Shown one piece after another: positions 1 to 8,100 of a DNA stretch of 26,463 nucleotides. This DNA comes from Limisoma sp963590405 (GTDB taxonomy: Bacteria; Bacteroidota; Bacteroidia; Bacteroidales; Muribaculaceae): contig CAVAPE010000029.1 in the NCBI GenBank assembly GCA_963590405.1, positions 1-26,463 of the forward strand, read 5' to 3'. The first letter of the stretch is position 1, and the number at the start of each line of letters is the position of its first letter. Under the pieces are notes generated by a model, which saw only the letters and a program-made list of their open reading frames with translations, was not told the origin of the DNA and ran no database searches. A program made the position numbers and the translations under genes.

Positions 1-76
1 TCATAGCACACTATAACTCAACGGATTGCCTTCCGTTGACCATAATTTGAATGCTATTCTGCATACTAAAGCCGTG

Positions 77-84
77 CAAATATA
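77..84 (-). promoter_or_regulatory. Possible -7 element of a leftward promoter
   Basis: Read on the minus strand this is TATATTTG, a full match to the Bacteroidota -7 consensus TAnnTTTG. The matching -33 TTTG is poor (only TTTC-like sequence at about 18 bases upstream). It would fire towards the left edge, away from the TonB-dependent receptor, so any gene it serves lies mostly outside the window. Only an eight-base motif supports the call. Confidence 0.25.
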
Positions 85-180
85 GCAATTCTTTTGTTCA
101 ACGAAACACTTTTTTAGAATTAATTCACACCTATACAACAAAAAGTAACACTATTGCAACCCATCAAGCGAAAATGCAAA

Positions 181-200
181 AATCACCAAATGTAGTGATT
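181..200. promoter_or_regulatory. Dyad AATCAC-N8-GTGATT, candidate operator
   Basis: A perfect six-base inverted repeat with an eight-base spacer lies just upstream of the receptor gene. Its right arm ends where the -33 region of the candidate promoter at 222-229 should be, a usual place for a repressor site. It does not resemble a Fur box. The regulator is unknown and the dyad is short enough to be chance. Confidence 0.25.
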
Positions 201-221
201 GCCCGAAAGCAATTTTAGCAA

Positions 222-229
222 TTACTTTG
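222..229 (+). promoter_or_regulatory. Candidate -7 element for the receptor operon
   Basis: TTACTTTG differs from TAnnTTTG at one position. An ATTG at 198-201 is in roughly the right place for the -33 element. Transcription would begin near 234-237, leaving a leader of about 15-18 bases before the TTG start at 252. Confidence 0.3.
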
Positions 230-251
230 CAAGCGAAAATTTAGTTAAGTT

Positions 252-2510
252 TTGAAAGTTCCGAGTCTATTGTTATCCTCCGCCGCCATCGTTGCGGCAA
301 TGCATTCCCAGGCTGCACCGACAGGCACATTCGATGCCAACCAGTACGGCGACTCCATCGTAAACCTTAAAGAAATTTCGGTGACCGCAACCAAGCAACT
401 GGCAGAGGCGGAGGCCAATGGTTCGGCAGCCACCCTGATTGGACGCTCGCAAATCGAGAGACTTAATCTTGCCAACGTGAAAGAGGCAGGAGCCATCGTC
501 CCTAATTTCTTCATCCCCGAATACGGTTCGCGCATCACGTCATCCATCTACGTGCGCGGTATGGGCGCTCGCATCGACCAGCCAGTTGTGGGTTTGGTCA
601 TCGACAATGTGCCAATCCTCAACAAGGACAACTACGACTTCGACATCGCCGACATTGAGAGCCTGCTGATGCTCCGCGGCCCGCAAAGCACGATGTACGG
701 ACGCAACACGATGGGCGGCGTGGTCAACATTCGCACACTCTCGCCGCTGTCGTACGAAGGTTGCCGCCTTCTTCTGGAATACGGCAAGGCGAATTCGGCG
801 AAAGCCTCTGTGTCGCACTATAGCCGCGTGTCGCGCTCGTTTGGCGTGGGCGGCAACATCTCAGTCTACCACACCGACGGCTTTTTCAAGAACCTGAACA
901 ACAACAAACTCTGCGACAAGGAAACATCGGCGCGGATGATGCTGAAACTGGCTTGGAAACCCACCGACAACTTCATTCTCGAAAACATGGCAACGGCATC
1001 GCTCACCCGTCAGGGCGGCTATGCCTACGAATTTGCCGACACCCACGAAATCAACTACAACGACACTTGCTTCTACCGCCGCACCTCGGCGATTGACGGA
1101 CTTACCATAAAATGGAAGACGGGCAATGTTGACATCACAAGCAGCACAAGTTACCAGTTTATCGACGACAATATGACGCTCGACCAGGATTTTCTGCCGT
1201 TGTCCTACTTTGTAATGTCGCAGAAAAAGACCGAGCACGGACTCACACAAGACTTCATCGTCAAGGGGTCGGCAATCGACGGCAAACTGAATTGGATTGG
1301 CGGAGCATTCGGTTTCTATAAGCATCTGAGCATGTCGGCGCCGGTGACATTCAAGGAATACGGCATCGACAACCTCATTGCTGGCAAATGGAACGAGATG
1401 AACCCCTCCTATCCTCTCGTCTGGGACGAGCCACAGTTTGTGCTCGGCTCGAGATTTACTATGCCGTCGATGGGCGCAGCCGCCTACGGCGAAGCATCGC
1501 TGAAGGCAGGAAGGTTCACGATTATCGGCGGCGTGCGGCTCGACTATGAGCGCACCCGTCTGCGCTACTACAGCGACTGCTCCACAAGTTACACCATTAT
1601 GCAGACTGCATCCGATGGCTCGGTGATGCCCTACGCCGTCCACCCCGTAGAAATCCACAACACTGGCAAACTGGCGCGCTCGTTCACGCAACTGTTGCCG
1701 AAATTCACACTCTCCTACGCCCTCCCTACCCGCGCGACGACCGACCTAAGGTTGACAGTGGCGAAAGGCTACAAGGCAGGCGGATTTAACACGCAGATGT
1801 TTTCCGACGTGCTCCAACAACAGTTGATGGCAAGTATGGGTATAGGTCGGCAATACGACATTGACCAAGTGGTGGGCTACAAGCCCGAAAGCAGTTGGAA
1901 CGTGGAGTTGGGCGGCTCGCTGCAAACGGCCGACGGCAAGTTGTCGGCAAGCCTGACGGGATTTTACATCAACTGCCGCGACCAGCAACTCACGGTGTTT
2001 CCCGACGGCGACATCACTGGGCGCATCATGACCAACGCCGGCAAAGCCCGCAGCCTGGGCATGGAAGCGTCGCTGACCTACCGCCCTACTGGCAGGCTCA
2101 CACTCAACGCAAGTTACGGCTACACCAACGCCAAGTTCATCAAGTTCAACAACGGCAAAGAGGACTATGCTGGAAACTTCGTACCCTACGCTCCGCAGAA
2201 CACCGTATTTGCCTCTGCAAACTATCTGATTCCAATCAACAGCAAAGTGCTGCGCTACATCTCCCCACTCGTTTCCACCTCGGGCATCGGCAAAATCTAC
2301 TGGAACGAGGCGAACACTATGGCTCAGAACATTTATTTCAAGATTGATGCGAGCATAAAATTCTCGTTTGCGAAATTTTCCGTAGATTTGTGGGCAAAAA
2401 ATTTGACTTCGACGCAGTATTCCACGTTTTATTTCGTTTCAATAAAACACGAGTTCCTGCAACGCGGCAAACCCGTGCAGTTTGGAGCCACACTAAGAGT
2501 AACAATTTAA
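252..2510 (+). CDS. TonB-dependent outer-membrane receptor, substrate unknown
   Basis: Outer-membrane beta-barrel importer that takes up a ligand using energy from TonB/ExbBD. Residues 1-22 form a signal peptide (cleavage likely after SQA or QAA). A TonB-box-like stretch SVTAT lies near residue 43. The plug domain covers roughly 45-160, with the typical LRGPQSTMYGRNTMGGVVNI; the rest is barrel with alternating aromatic strands and AKGYKAGGFN near residue 510. There is no CarboxypepD_reg N-terminal extension and no SusD partner, so this is a classical receptor rather than a SusC glycan importer. The start is TTG: an in-frame stop lies two codons upstream and the first ATG (300) would cut into the signal peptide. 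The next gene follows after 15 bases and is probably co-transcribed. The ligand cannot be read from the sequence; an iron complex, cobalamin or other small molecule are all possible. Confidence 0.9.
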   Translation: MKVPSLLLSSAAIVAAMHSQAAPTGTFDANQYGDSIVNLKEISVTATKQLAEAEANGSAATLIGRSQIERLNLANVKEAGAIVPNFFIPEYGSRITSSIYVRGMGARIDQPVVGLVIDNVPILNKDNYDFDIADIESLLMLRGPQSTMYGRNTMGGVVNIRTLSPLSYEGCRLLLEYGKANSAKASVSHYSRVSRSFGVGGNISVYHTDGFFKNLNNNKLCDKETSARMMLKLAWKPTDNFILENMATASLTRQGGYAYEFADTHEINYNDTCFYRRTSAIDGLTIKWKTGNVDITSSTSYQFIDDNMTLDQDFLPLSYFVMSQKKTEHGLTQDFIVKGSAIDGKLNWIGGAFGFYKHLSMSAPVTFKEYGIDNLIAGKWNEMNPSYPLVWDEPQFVLGSRFTMPSMGAAAYGEASLKAGRFTIIGGVRLDYERTRLRYYSDCSTSYTIMQTASDGSVMPYAVHPVEIHNTGKLARSFTQLLPKFTLSYALPTRATTDLRLTVAKGYKAGGFNTQMFSDVLQQQLMASMGIGRQYDIDQVVGYKPESSWNVELGGSLQTADGKLSASLTGFYINCRDQQLTVFPDGDITGRIMTNAGKARSLGMEASLTYRPTGRLTLNASYGYTNAKFIKFNNGKEDYAGNFVPYAPQNTVFASANYLIPINSKVLRYISPLVSTSGIGKIYWNEANTMAQNIYFKIDASIKFSFAKFSVDLWAKNLTSTQYSTFYFVSIKHEFLQRGKPVQFGATLRVTI

Positions 2511-2525
2511 ACAACCTATATTAAA

Positions 2526-3431
2526 ATGAAGAAATTACTTTCAATTTTTGCCGTCTTGGCAATGGTGCTTATGACACAATCGTGTGTAGGCAGCAGCGAC
2601 ACCCCTGACTACAACCAGAGCATTTCGCTCAAGGGCTACAACCACATCAACGAACTGACAAGCACCGACAACCCTATCCGCCTGAAGGCTGCAAAATACA
2701 ACATCGGCATCAATATGGGCGACTACACTATGGACATTGACATTACAGGTGCATACGATGCCAGCGGCGATGAAACCACATTGTACTTCAAGAAAATCAA
2801 GTACTCTTATTCCTCTACAACTGGCTTCACCTTCTCTCTTGCTGAAGCGACACCGACATCGAGCGACGGCACAGAGCACAAGGTGACAGACCTCAAGGGC
2901 AACATCACCCAATGGGCTATCCTGAACTCCGGCGAATCGACATATTTCTTCCTGTCGCTGCTCCAAATCAGTTACACCCTCGACAGCAAATACGAGGTGT
3001 TTGCTACCATCGAGACATCGACCAGCACACTGCCTGAAGTATTGTTCACAAACTGCAGCACAAAGACAACCGCAGAAAGCGTGTCACCGTTCAGCACAAC
3101 AGTAACCACCTATATGGTCAAATTCAACTCGACCACTAATGCCGACGTGATACTCCGCAATGCACAGTTCTCGCAGCGCATGCCACAAACCTCGATGGTG
3201 TTCCCTAATCTCCCTGTAACACTCACGAAGGACGGATATGTGATTGAAGCAGCAGAGATTACACCGACAGTCAACGACACTCCGATGGCAAGTTACAAGA
3301 TTTCGAACTTCAAGTTTGAGGCTACTAACAAGGGTACTATTTCCAACACTTCATTCAACTGCACAATCAGCGACGTGCCTTACACCGTAACTGGCTACGG
3401 CACAATGAAGCCAACAAACGCTGACCAATAA
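2526..3431 (+). CDS. Bacteroidales lipoprotein, function unknown
   Basis: A 301-residue secreted protein with a lipoprotein signal: basic MKK, hydrophobic core, then lipobox MTQSC with the lipidated cysteine at residue 20. The residues after the cysteine (VGSSDT) are only weakly acidic, so surface export is possible but not evident. The remainder is rich in Thr/Ser and alternating beta strands with no enzyme motif. The C-terminal third (about 195-295) has a dGY...ISNFKF...GTIS..SFNCTI pattern loosely like Bacteroidota calycin-like beta-barrel lipoproteins; this is a weak resemblance, not an assignment. It sits 15 bases behind the TonB-dependent receptor and shares its terminator, so it is a candidate ligand-binding or accessory lipoprotein for that receptor. 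That role is inferred from position only. Confidence 0.8.
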   Translation: MKKLLSIFAVLAMVLMTQSCVGSSDTPDYNQSISLKGYNHINELTSTDNPIRLKAAKYNIGINMGDYTMDIDITGAYDASGDETTLYFKKIKYSYSSTTGFTFSLAEATPTSSDGTEHKVTDLKGNITQWAILNSGESTYFFLSLLQISYTLDSKYEVFATIETSTSTLPEVLFTNCSTKTTAESVSPFSTTVTTYMVKFNSTTNADVILRNAQFSQRMPQTSMVFPNLPVTLTKDGYVIEAAEITPTVNDTPMASYKISNFKFEATNKGTISNTSFNCTISDVPYTVTGYGTMKPTNADQ

Positions 3432-3460
3432 GCAAAGCATCTAATCTCACAATATCCCGA

Positions 3461-3500
3461 AGCCGGCACATTCTACAAAAAAGGAATTGCCGGCTTTTTT
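3461..3500 (+). terminator. Rho-independent terminator of receptor/lipoprotein operon
   Basis: AGCCGGCA (3461-3468) pairs perfectly with TGCCGGCT (3488-3495) across a 19-base loop and is followed by a run of T. It lies 30 bases past the lipoprotein stop codon. Confidence 0.85.
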
Positions 3501-3563
3501 GTTAATTAATCTTGTTTGACCGTTCTTTTTATTAGAAAATTGGAATTTTCTGCAAAATAATAG

Positions 3564-3571
3564 TACCTTTG
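3564..3571 (+). promoter_or_regulatory. -7 element of the sigma-factor operon promoter
   Basis: TACCTTTG is an exact match to the TAnnTTTG consensus. A TTGG at about 20 bases upstream is a partial -33 element. The start of transcription would fall near 3576-3579, only 5-8 bases before the ATG at 3584, so the mRNA would be almost leaderless. This also argues against the TTG at 3569 as a start codon, since it lies inside the element. Confidence 0.6.
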
Positions 3572-3583
3572 AACCAGAATATT

Positions 3584-4129
3584 ATGCTCAACGACGACAC
3601 AGAAATAGTCAAACGTCTTCAGGATCCCAAGCAGTGCCGCCAGGCATTCAACGAGATTATCAGAACCTATAGCGAACCTCTCTATTGGCAGATTCGCCGT
3701 ATGGTTATGAACCACGACGATGCCAACGACCTGCTGCAAAACACCTTTCTGAAAGCCTGGACGAGCATCGACAATTTCCGCGGCGATGCTAAGTTGTCGA
3801 CATGGTTGTACAAAATCGCAATCAACGAGTCAATCACCTTCATCAACAAGGAAAAGCAGAAACAGAACATCTCCATCGACGAGGACGACTCGTTTCTTGC
3901 CAACTCACTCGAAAGCGACGAATGGTTTGACGGCGACGAAGCCAAGTTGTTGCTGCAAAAAGCCATTGCTACCCTGCCAGAGAAGCAACGGCTGATATTC
4001 AACATGAAGTATTTCGACGAAATGAAATACGAAGACATGTCGGAAATACTGGGCACCTCGGTAGGCGCACTGAAAGCCTCCTACCACCATGCCGTAAAAA
4101 AAATTGAACTTTTTTTTGAACAGCATTAA
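3584..4129 (+). CDS. ECF-family RNA polymerase sigma factor
   Basis: A 181-residue group 4 (ECF) sigma factor that would redirect core RNA polymerase to a small regulon. Region 2 spans about residues 20-85 (LYWQIRRMVMNHDDANDLLQ, then FLKAWTSIDNFRG and STWLYKIAIN), the part that binds core polymerase and the -10 region. Region 4 covers about 120-175 (LPEKQRLIFNMKYFDEMKYEDMSEILGTS), a helix-turn-helix for the -35 region. Length and domain order are normal. ATG 3584 is preferred over an in-frame TTG at 3569, which lies within the promoter element. The next two genes, an anti-sigma-like membrane protein and a Spy-like periplasmic protein, follow after 33 and 12 bases. The final codons contain an A8 run and a T8 run (4096-4103, 4110-4117). 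The target regulon is unknown. Confidence 0.93.
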   Translation: MLNDDTEIVKRLQDPKQCRQAFNEIIRTYSEPLYWQIRRMVMNHDDANDLLQNTFLKAWTSIDNFRGDAKLSTWLYKIAINESITFINKEKQKQNISIDEDDSFLANSLESDEWFDGDEAKLLLQKAIATLPEKQRLIFNMKYFDEMKYEDMSEILGTSVGALKASYHHAVKKIELFFEQH

Positions 4130-4162
4130 ACCTTCCGTCATTAATCAAGTCAAAAGGGTACT

Positions 4163-4549
4163 ATGGACAAAAAAAGCGACATATTGACTAAATTAGGCAA
4201 AGATTCCGGATTTAAAGTTCCAGAAGGCTATTTCGCTGATTTTGCGGACAAAATGGCTAATTCATTGCCTGAGCGTGAACTTCCGAAGGTTGTAAAGCCG
4301 ACACGCTGGATGCGCATCCGTCCGTATGTTTATATGGCGGCTATGTTTGCAGGTGTGTGGTGCATGTTGTATCTCTTCCAGGATTTGTCAAAACGCAGTG
4401 GCGCAACAAGTACCGACGGACAGTTTGCCGAAGCAATGAGCGACCCACAAATGTGGAACGAACTCGAGAAGTCAGGACAAGTATCCGATGATGATTTGAT
4501 GGAACTCATGAACGACTCTGGCGTTGAGTTTGACACCACATTGAACTAA
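4163..4549 (+). CDS. Single-span membrane protein, putative anti-sigma factor
   Basis: A 128-residue protein whose N-terminal, presumably cytoplasmic part (1-50) contains GFKVPEGYFADFADKM, a GYF-type motif I associate with small Bacteroidota proteins encoded beside ECF sigma genes. One transmembrane helix lies at about 51-71 (YVYMAAMFAGVWCMLYLF). The remaining 57 residues are acidic and would be periplasmic. Position directly behind the sigma gene, topology and size fit an anti-sigma factor or its regulator. No zinc-binding HxxxCxxC motif is present, so it is not a ZAS-type anti-sigma; the inhibitory function is inferred. It is followed after 12 bases by the Spy-like gene. Confidence 0.75.
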   Translation: MDKKSDILTKLGKDSGFKVPEGYFADFADKMANSLPERELPKVVKPTRWMRIRPYVYMAAMFAGVWCMLYLFQDLSKRSGATSTDGQFAEAMSDPQMWNELEKSGQVSDDDLMELMNDSGVEFDTTLN

Positions 4550-4561
4550 AAACGAGTAACG

Positions 4562-5011
4562 ATGATTCGTAAATCAACACTTGCAAGCCTTCTGATTGCC
4601 ACCATTTTGCTACCAGTAATGTTGTCGGCGCAGACATCGACCGAACAACGCTCACGCTGGATGGAGCAAATCAGGAAAAGCAAATTTGAATTTTTCACCA
4701 AAGAACTTAGCCTAACAAAGGAGCAACAAACTAAGTTTCTGCCCCTTTACGAAGAGATGGAGAAAACCATCTATAAAGCAAACAACGAAACCGAACAATT
4801 GCTGAAAAAGACGGCTGAAAACACCCGTGCAACCGACACAGAATACGAGGCCACGGCAACAGCGGCTGCTAAAGCGACTTTGCGGCAGGGAGAGATTGAA
4901 CTTGAATACTTCAACAAGTTCAGCAAGATTTTGAGCAAGAAGCAGTTGTTTCTGCTCAAACAAGCAGAAGACAAATTCACGCAATACCTGCTAAAGCAAC
5001 GGCGAAAATAG
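4562..5011 (+). CDS. Periplasmic Spy/CpxP-like helical protein
   Basis: A 149-residue secreted protein: signal peptide 1-23 ending LSAQ, no lipobox, then an almost entirely helical charged body. FFTKELSLTKEQQTKFLPLYEEME (about 44-67) matches the LTxxQ pattern of Spy/CpxP-type periplasmic proteins, and a second helical stretch ILSKKQLFLLKQAEDKF (about 123-139) repeats the idea. Family members act as ATP-independent chaperones or as periplasmic stress sensors that feed back on envelope stress signalling. As third gene of the sigma/anti-sigma unit it could be the sensor arm or an effector; this is inference. A terminator follows 24 bases after the stop. Confidence 0.75.
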   Translation: MIRKSTLASLLIATILLPVMLSAQTSTEQRSRWMEQIRKSKFEFFTKELSLTKEQQTKFLPLYEEMEKTIYKANNETEQLLKKTAENTRATDTEYEATATAAAKATLRQGEIELEYFNKFSKILSKKQLFLLKQAEDKFTQYLLKQRRK

Positions 5012-5034
5012 CCCGATTTAAAGCAACAATCAAC

Positions 5035-5074
5035 AAAAGCGCCTCTTGCGATTTTCAAGCAGAAGCGCTTTTTT
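5035..5074 (+). terminator. Rho-independent terminator of the sigma-factor operon
   Basis: AAAAGCGC-TC-TGC on the left pairs with GCAGAAGCGCTTTT on the right (one mismatch and one bulge) across a short loop, followed by TTTTTTG. It lies between the Spy-like gene and the macroglobulin gene, so the latter probably has its own promoter or depends on read-through. Confidence 0.8.
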
Positions 5075-5101
5075 GTTTTTAACACACAAGACCTACAGAT
5101 A

Positions 5102-8100
5102 ATGAACAAACTTATTCCAGCAATGGCCATCGCATCTGCCATCAGTGTCAACGCCATGGCAAAAGTACCCGATTTTCGATACCCGGAAACCGTAATCAAC
5201 GATGCGACAAAACAAATCACAAAAGCGGAGAAAGACGGCAACGACAAACTGCTGATTGACGGAATGATACGGTTCTCACTGGCGAAATCCCAAATTTCGT
5301 CGGACTTTTTCCCAATGCTTGCACAAAAGGCCGACAGCATTGCCAACAATGCCAAGGACGTGCGCACCAAAGCCCTGATGCTCGGGCTGGAAGGCGACTT
5401 GCTTGCAGCAACCTACCATGATGACAGTTACAAGTACGACCAACGGCAAAAAGCAGGGACGACGCGCCCAAAGGATATGCGCGAATGGAGCAGAGAAGAC
5501 TACCGCGACCGCATTCTTGAATTGTCGAGCGCAATGCTTGCCGACAAAGACAAATTGCTCGCCACGCCAGTTGACAAATACAAGGACATCATCGAGCAGT
5601 CAAAAATTCTGCCGGAATTTACGCCAACTCTCTACGACATGCTTGCCCATCGGAGTATTAGTCAAATCCGCCAGATTGCCGAATATAGCGACACAGTGTC
5701 GAAACAACGCATCAACGACATCTATGCCTCGTTGCTTGCCAGCCACAAAGAGGGCGATGCCGCCTACATCTACACGCTGACGCAGAGGTTTGAACGCGAC
5801 AACGAAGAATCGCTCGACCACTTGAAGGAAATTGCGCGGAAATATGCCGACAGTCCTTACAGCGTGGAAATTCTCGACCTACTTGCCAGCCGCAACGGCA
5901 AAGATGCCGAGGTGATAAAGATGATGCGCAGAGCCGTGGTGAAGCACCACTCCTACCCTCGCATAAATGCGTTGCGAAATCGTCTGCGCAGCATCGACCA
6001 GCAGACGCTGAACATCGAAAATCCAGAAGTGGTAACATCGACGCAGCCGATCAAGTTGACAATATCCAACACCAACGTGGACAAAATAACGGTTTGCGCA
6101 TACGCCCTTCCATCTGATTTTCCGATGTCGCCAGACTCACTTAAAGCGGTGAAAAAATATCCCGTCGCAAAGAAAATCACATTTGACATACCCAAAGGGA
6201 AGGACACAATAGCCGAATTTCCAGCGCTCCCTATTGGCAAATATGCCCTTGTGCCCACATTCACCGACAGAGAGTCGGGCAGAACAGTCGACGGATGGAT
6301 GGTAGACTATGTAACAGTGTCGGATATTGATATAATGATGTCTATGGAAGTCAACGGCGACGACCGCCTCTTCGTGGTAGATGCCCATACCTCGAAGCCT
6401 ATTGAGGGAGCGAAAGTAACCGTCCGCACCAGAGACGACGGCAAAGTGTGGCGCACGCTGACCACCGACAAAGACGGATACGCACTGCTCAACGACCTGC
6501 ACCACAATACTTACTATTATTTCCAAGCCATTGTAGGCGACGACTACAGCAAAGAGTTCTGCACGATGCTACACAAAAGAGATGTGTCGGAGCAAGCAAA
6601 TCTCCATTGCTCGGTATTCACCGATCGCGGCGTCTATCGCCCTGGCGAAACGATTAATTTTGCTGCCGTTGTCTATCGCTCTGGCACTCACGTTTTTGAG
6701 TTGGCTAAAAAGCAAGCGCTGACAGTTGAACTTATCAACAGAAATTGGAAGACTGTCGAAACTAAGAAAGTCACTACCGACGAGTTTGGTCGCGTCAGCG
6801 GTTCGATGACAGTGCCTTCCGACGGTTTGACTGGCTCGTTTACCATTCGGATTAAAGCCACTGGCAACAACAATATCGGCTCCGCCCGCATTGAGGTAAG
6901 CGAATACAAAGCCCCGACATTCTACATTGAAATCGACCACGACAAAAGCGAACTCAAGGAGTTCGACAAGGTGAAAATCTATGGACGGGCAATGACCTAT
7001 TCGCAATTTCCGCTTGCCGACACCAAGATTGAAGCATCGTTTGAAGAAGGGTTTGCTTGGTGGTGGTCCGACGTGGAGTTTAAGGACTACGAAACTGAAA
7101 CCGTAACCGATGCAAATGGAGAGTTTACAATCACTATCCCTGCCAAAAATTTCACAGAAAAAGACGGACAGTTGTATGTCAACGCCACATTCCGCGCCAC
7201 CGACAACCGCGGCGAAACGCAATCGAAGAACGAGATGCTGAAAATCGGACGATTGACATCACTCCCTACGCTTAACGACATCACAGCCAATGCTCTGCGA
7301 CCAGTGGAAATCAGCAAAGACCTCAAGAACTTTGACTTGCTAACCTACACCATCCTCGACAAGGATTCAGCGCAAGTACTGTCTGGCCAACTCACGCCCG
7401 AAGCGCAAAGCATTGACTGCTCACACCTGAAGAGTGGCGAATACACCCTGAAAGTGTCGATACCCGACGGCGACAGCAAATCACTGAAACTGTGCTTATT
7501 CCGCCCTACTGACGAGAAATTGGCATTCCAAACGCCTTTGCTCATCGACACCGATGGACAGACGACCTGCGACAGCGACGGCTCGTTCTGCATCCGTTGG
7601 GGCAACAGCATTGAAAGTTATTTCTACTACATCATCACTTGCGACGGAAAAATCACTGATTTCGGATGGCAAGGCAGCGAAGCCGGCATGCACGAGTTTA
7701 AGGCGAAAGCCGAATTTTCGGAGCGCGGCAAATCGGAAATCATCATCTACCACATGGAAAATCATGAGGTGAAGACCACAAGCATAGCGTTGCAGCCAGC
7801 CACCCCGCAGGACAAGATTGAGATCGTGGCGGAAACGTTCCGCGACAACATCACTCCTGGCGCAAAAGAGACATGGAAACTGCGCATCAAGAACAACAAC
7901 GGCAAAATCTACCGCTCGGCAGTGATTGCCAACATGTACGATGCTGCGCTGAATGCCATTCAGAGCAACACCTATTATTTTGCGCCGACACCTTACAGTC
8001 CAATGCTGTATTCTGTACACAGTCAATCAAACAACAATCACTGTGTCAATGCGTATGTCAACGTCGATTATCTTGACTATGAGTCTTTCACTCTCCCGTG

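Noticed and set aside
861..1691. A 276-codon minus-strand frame within the receptor gene.
   Set aside because: Low-complexity, His/Val/Cys-rich translation with no recognisable domain, opposite a clear beta-barrel gene.
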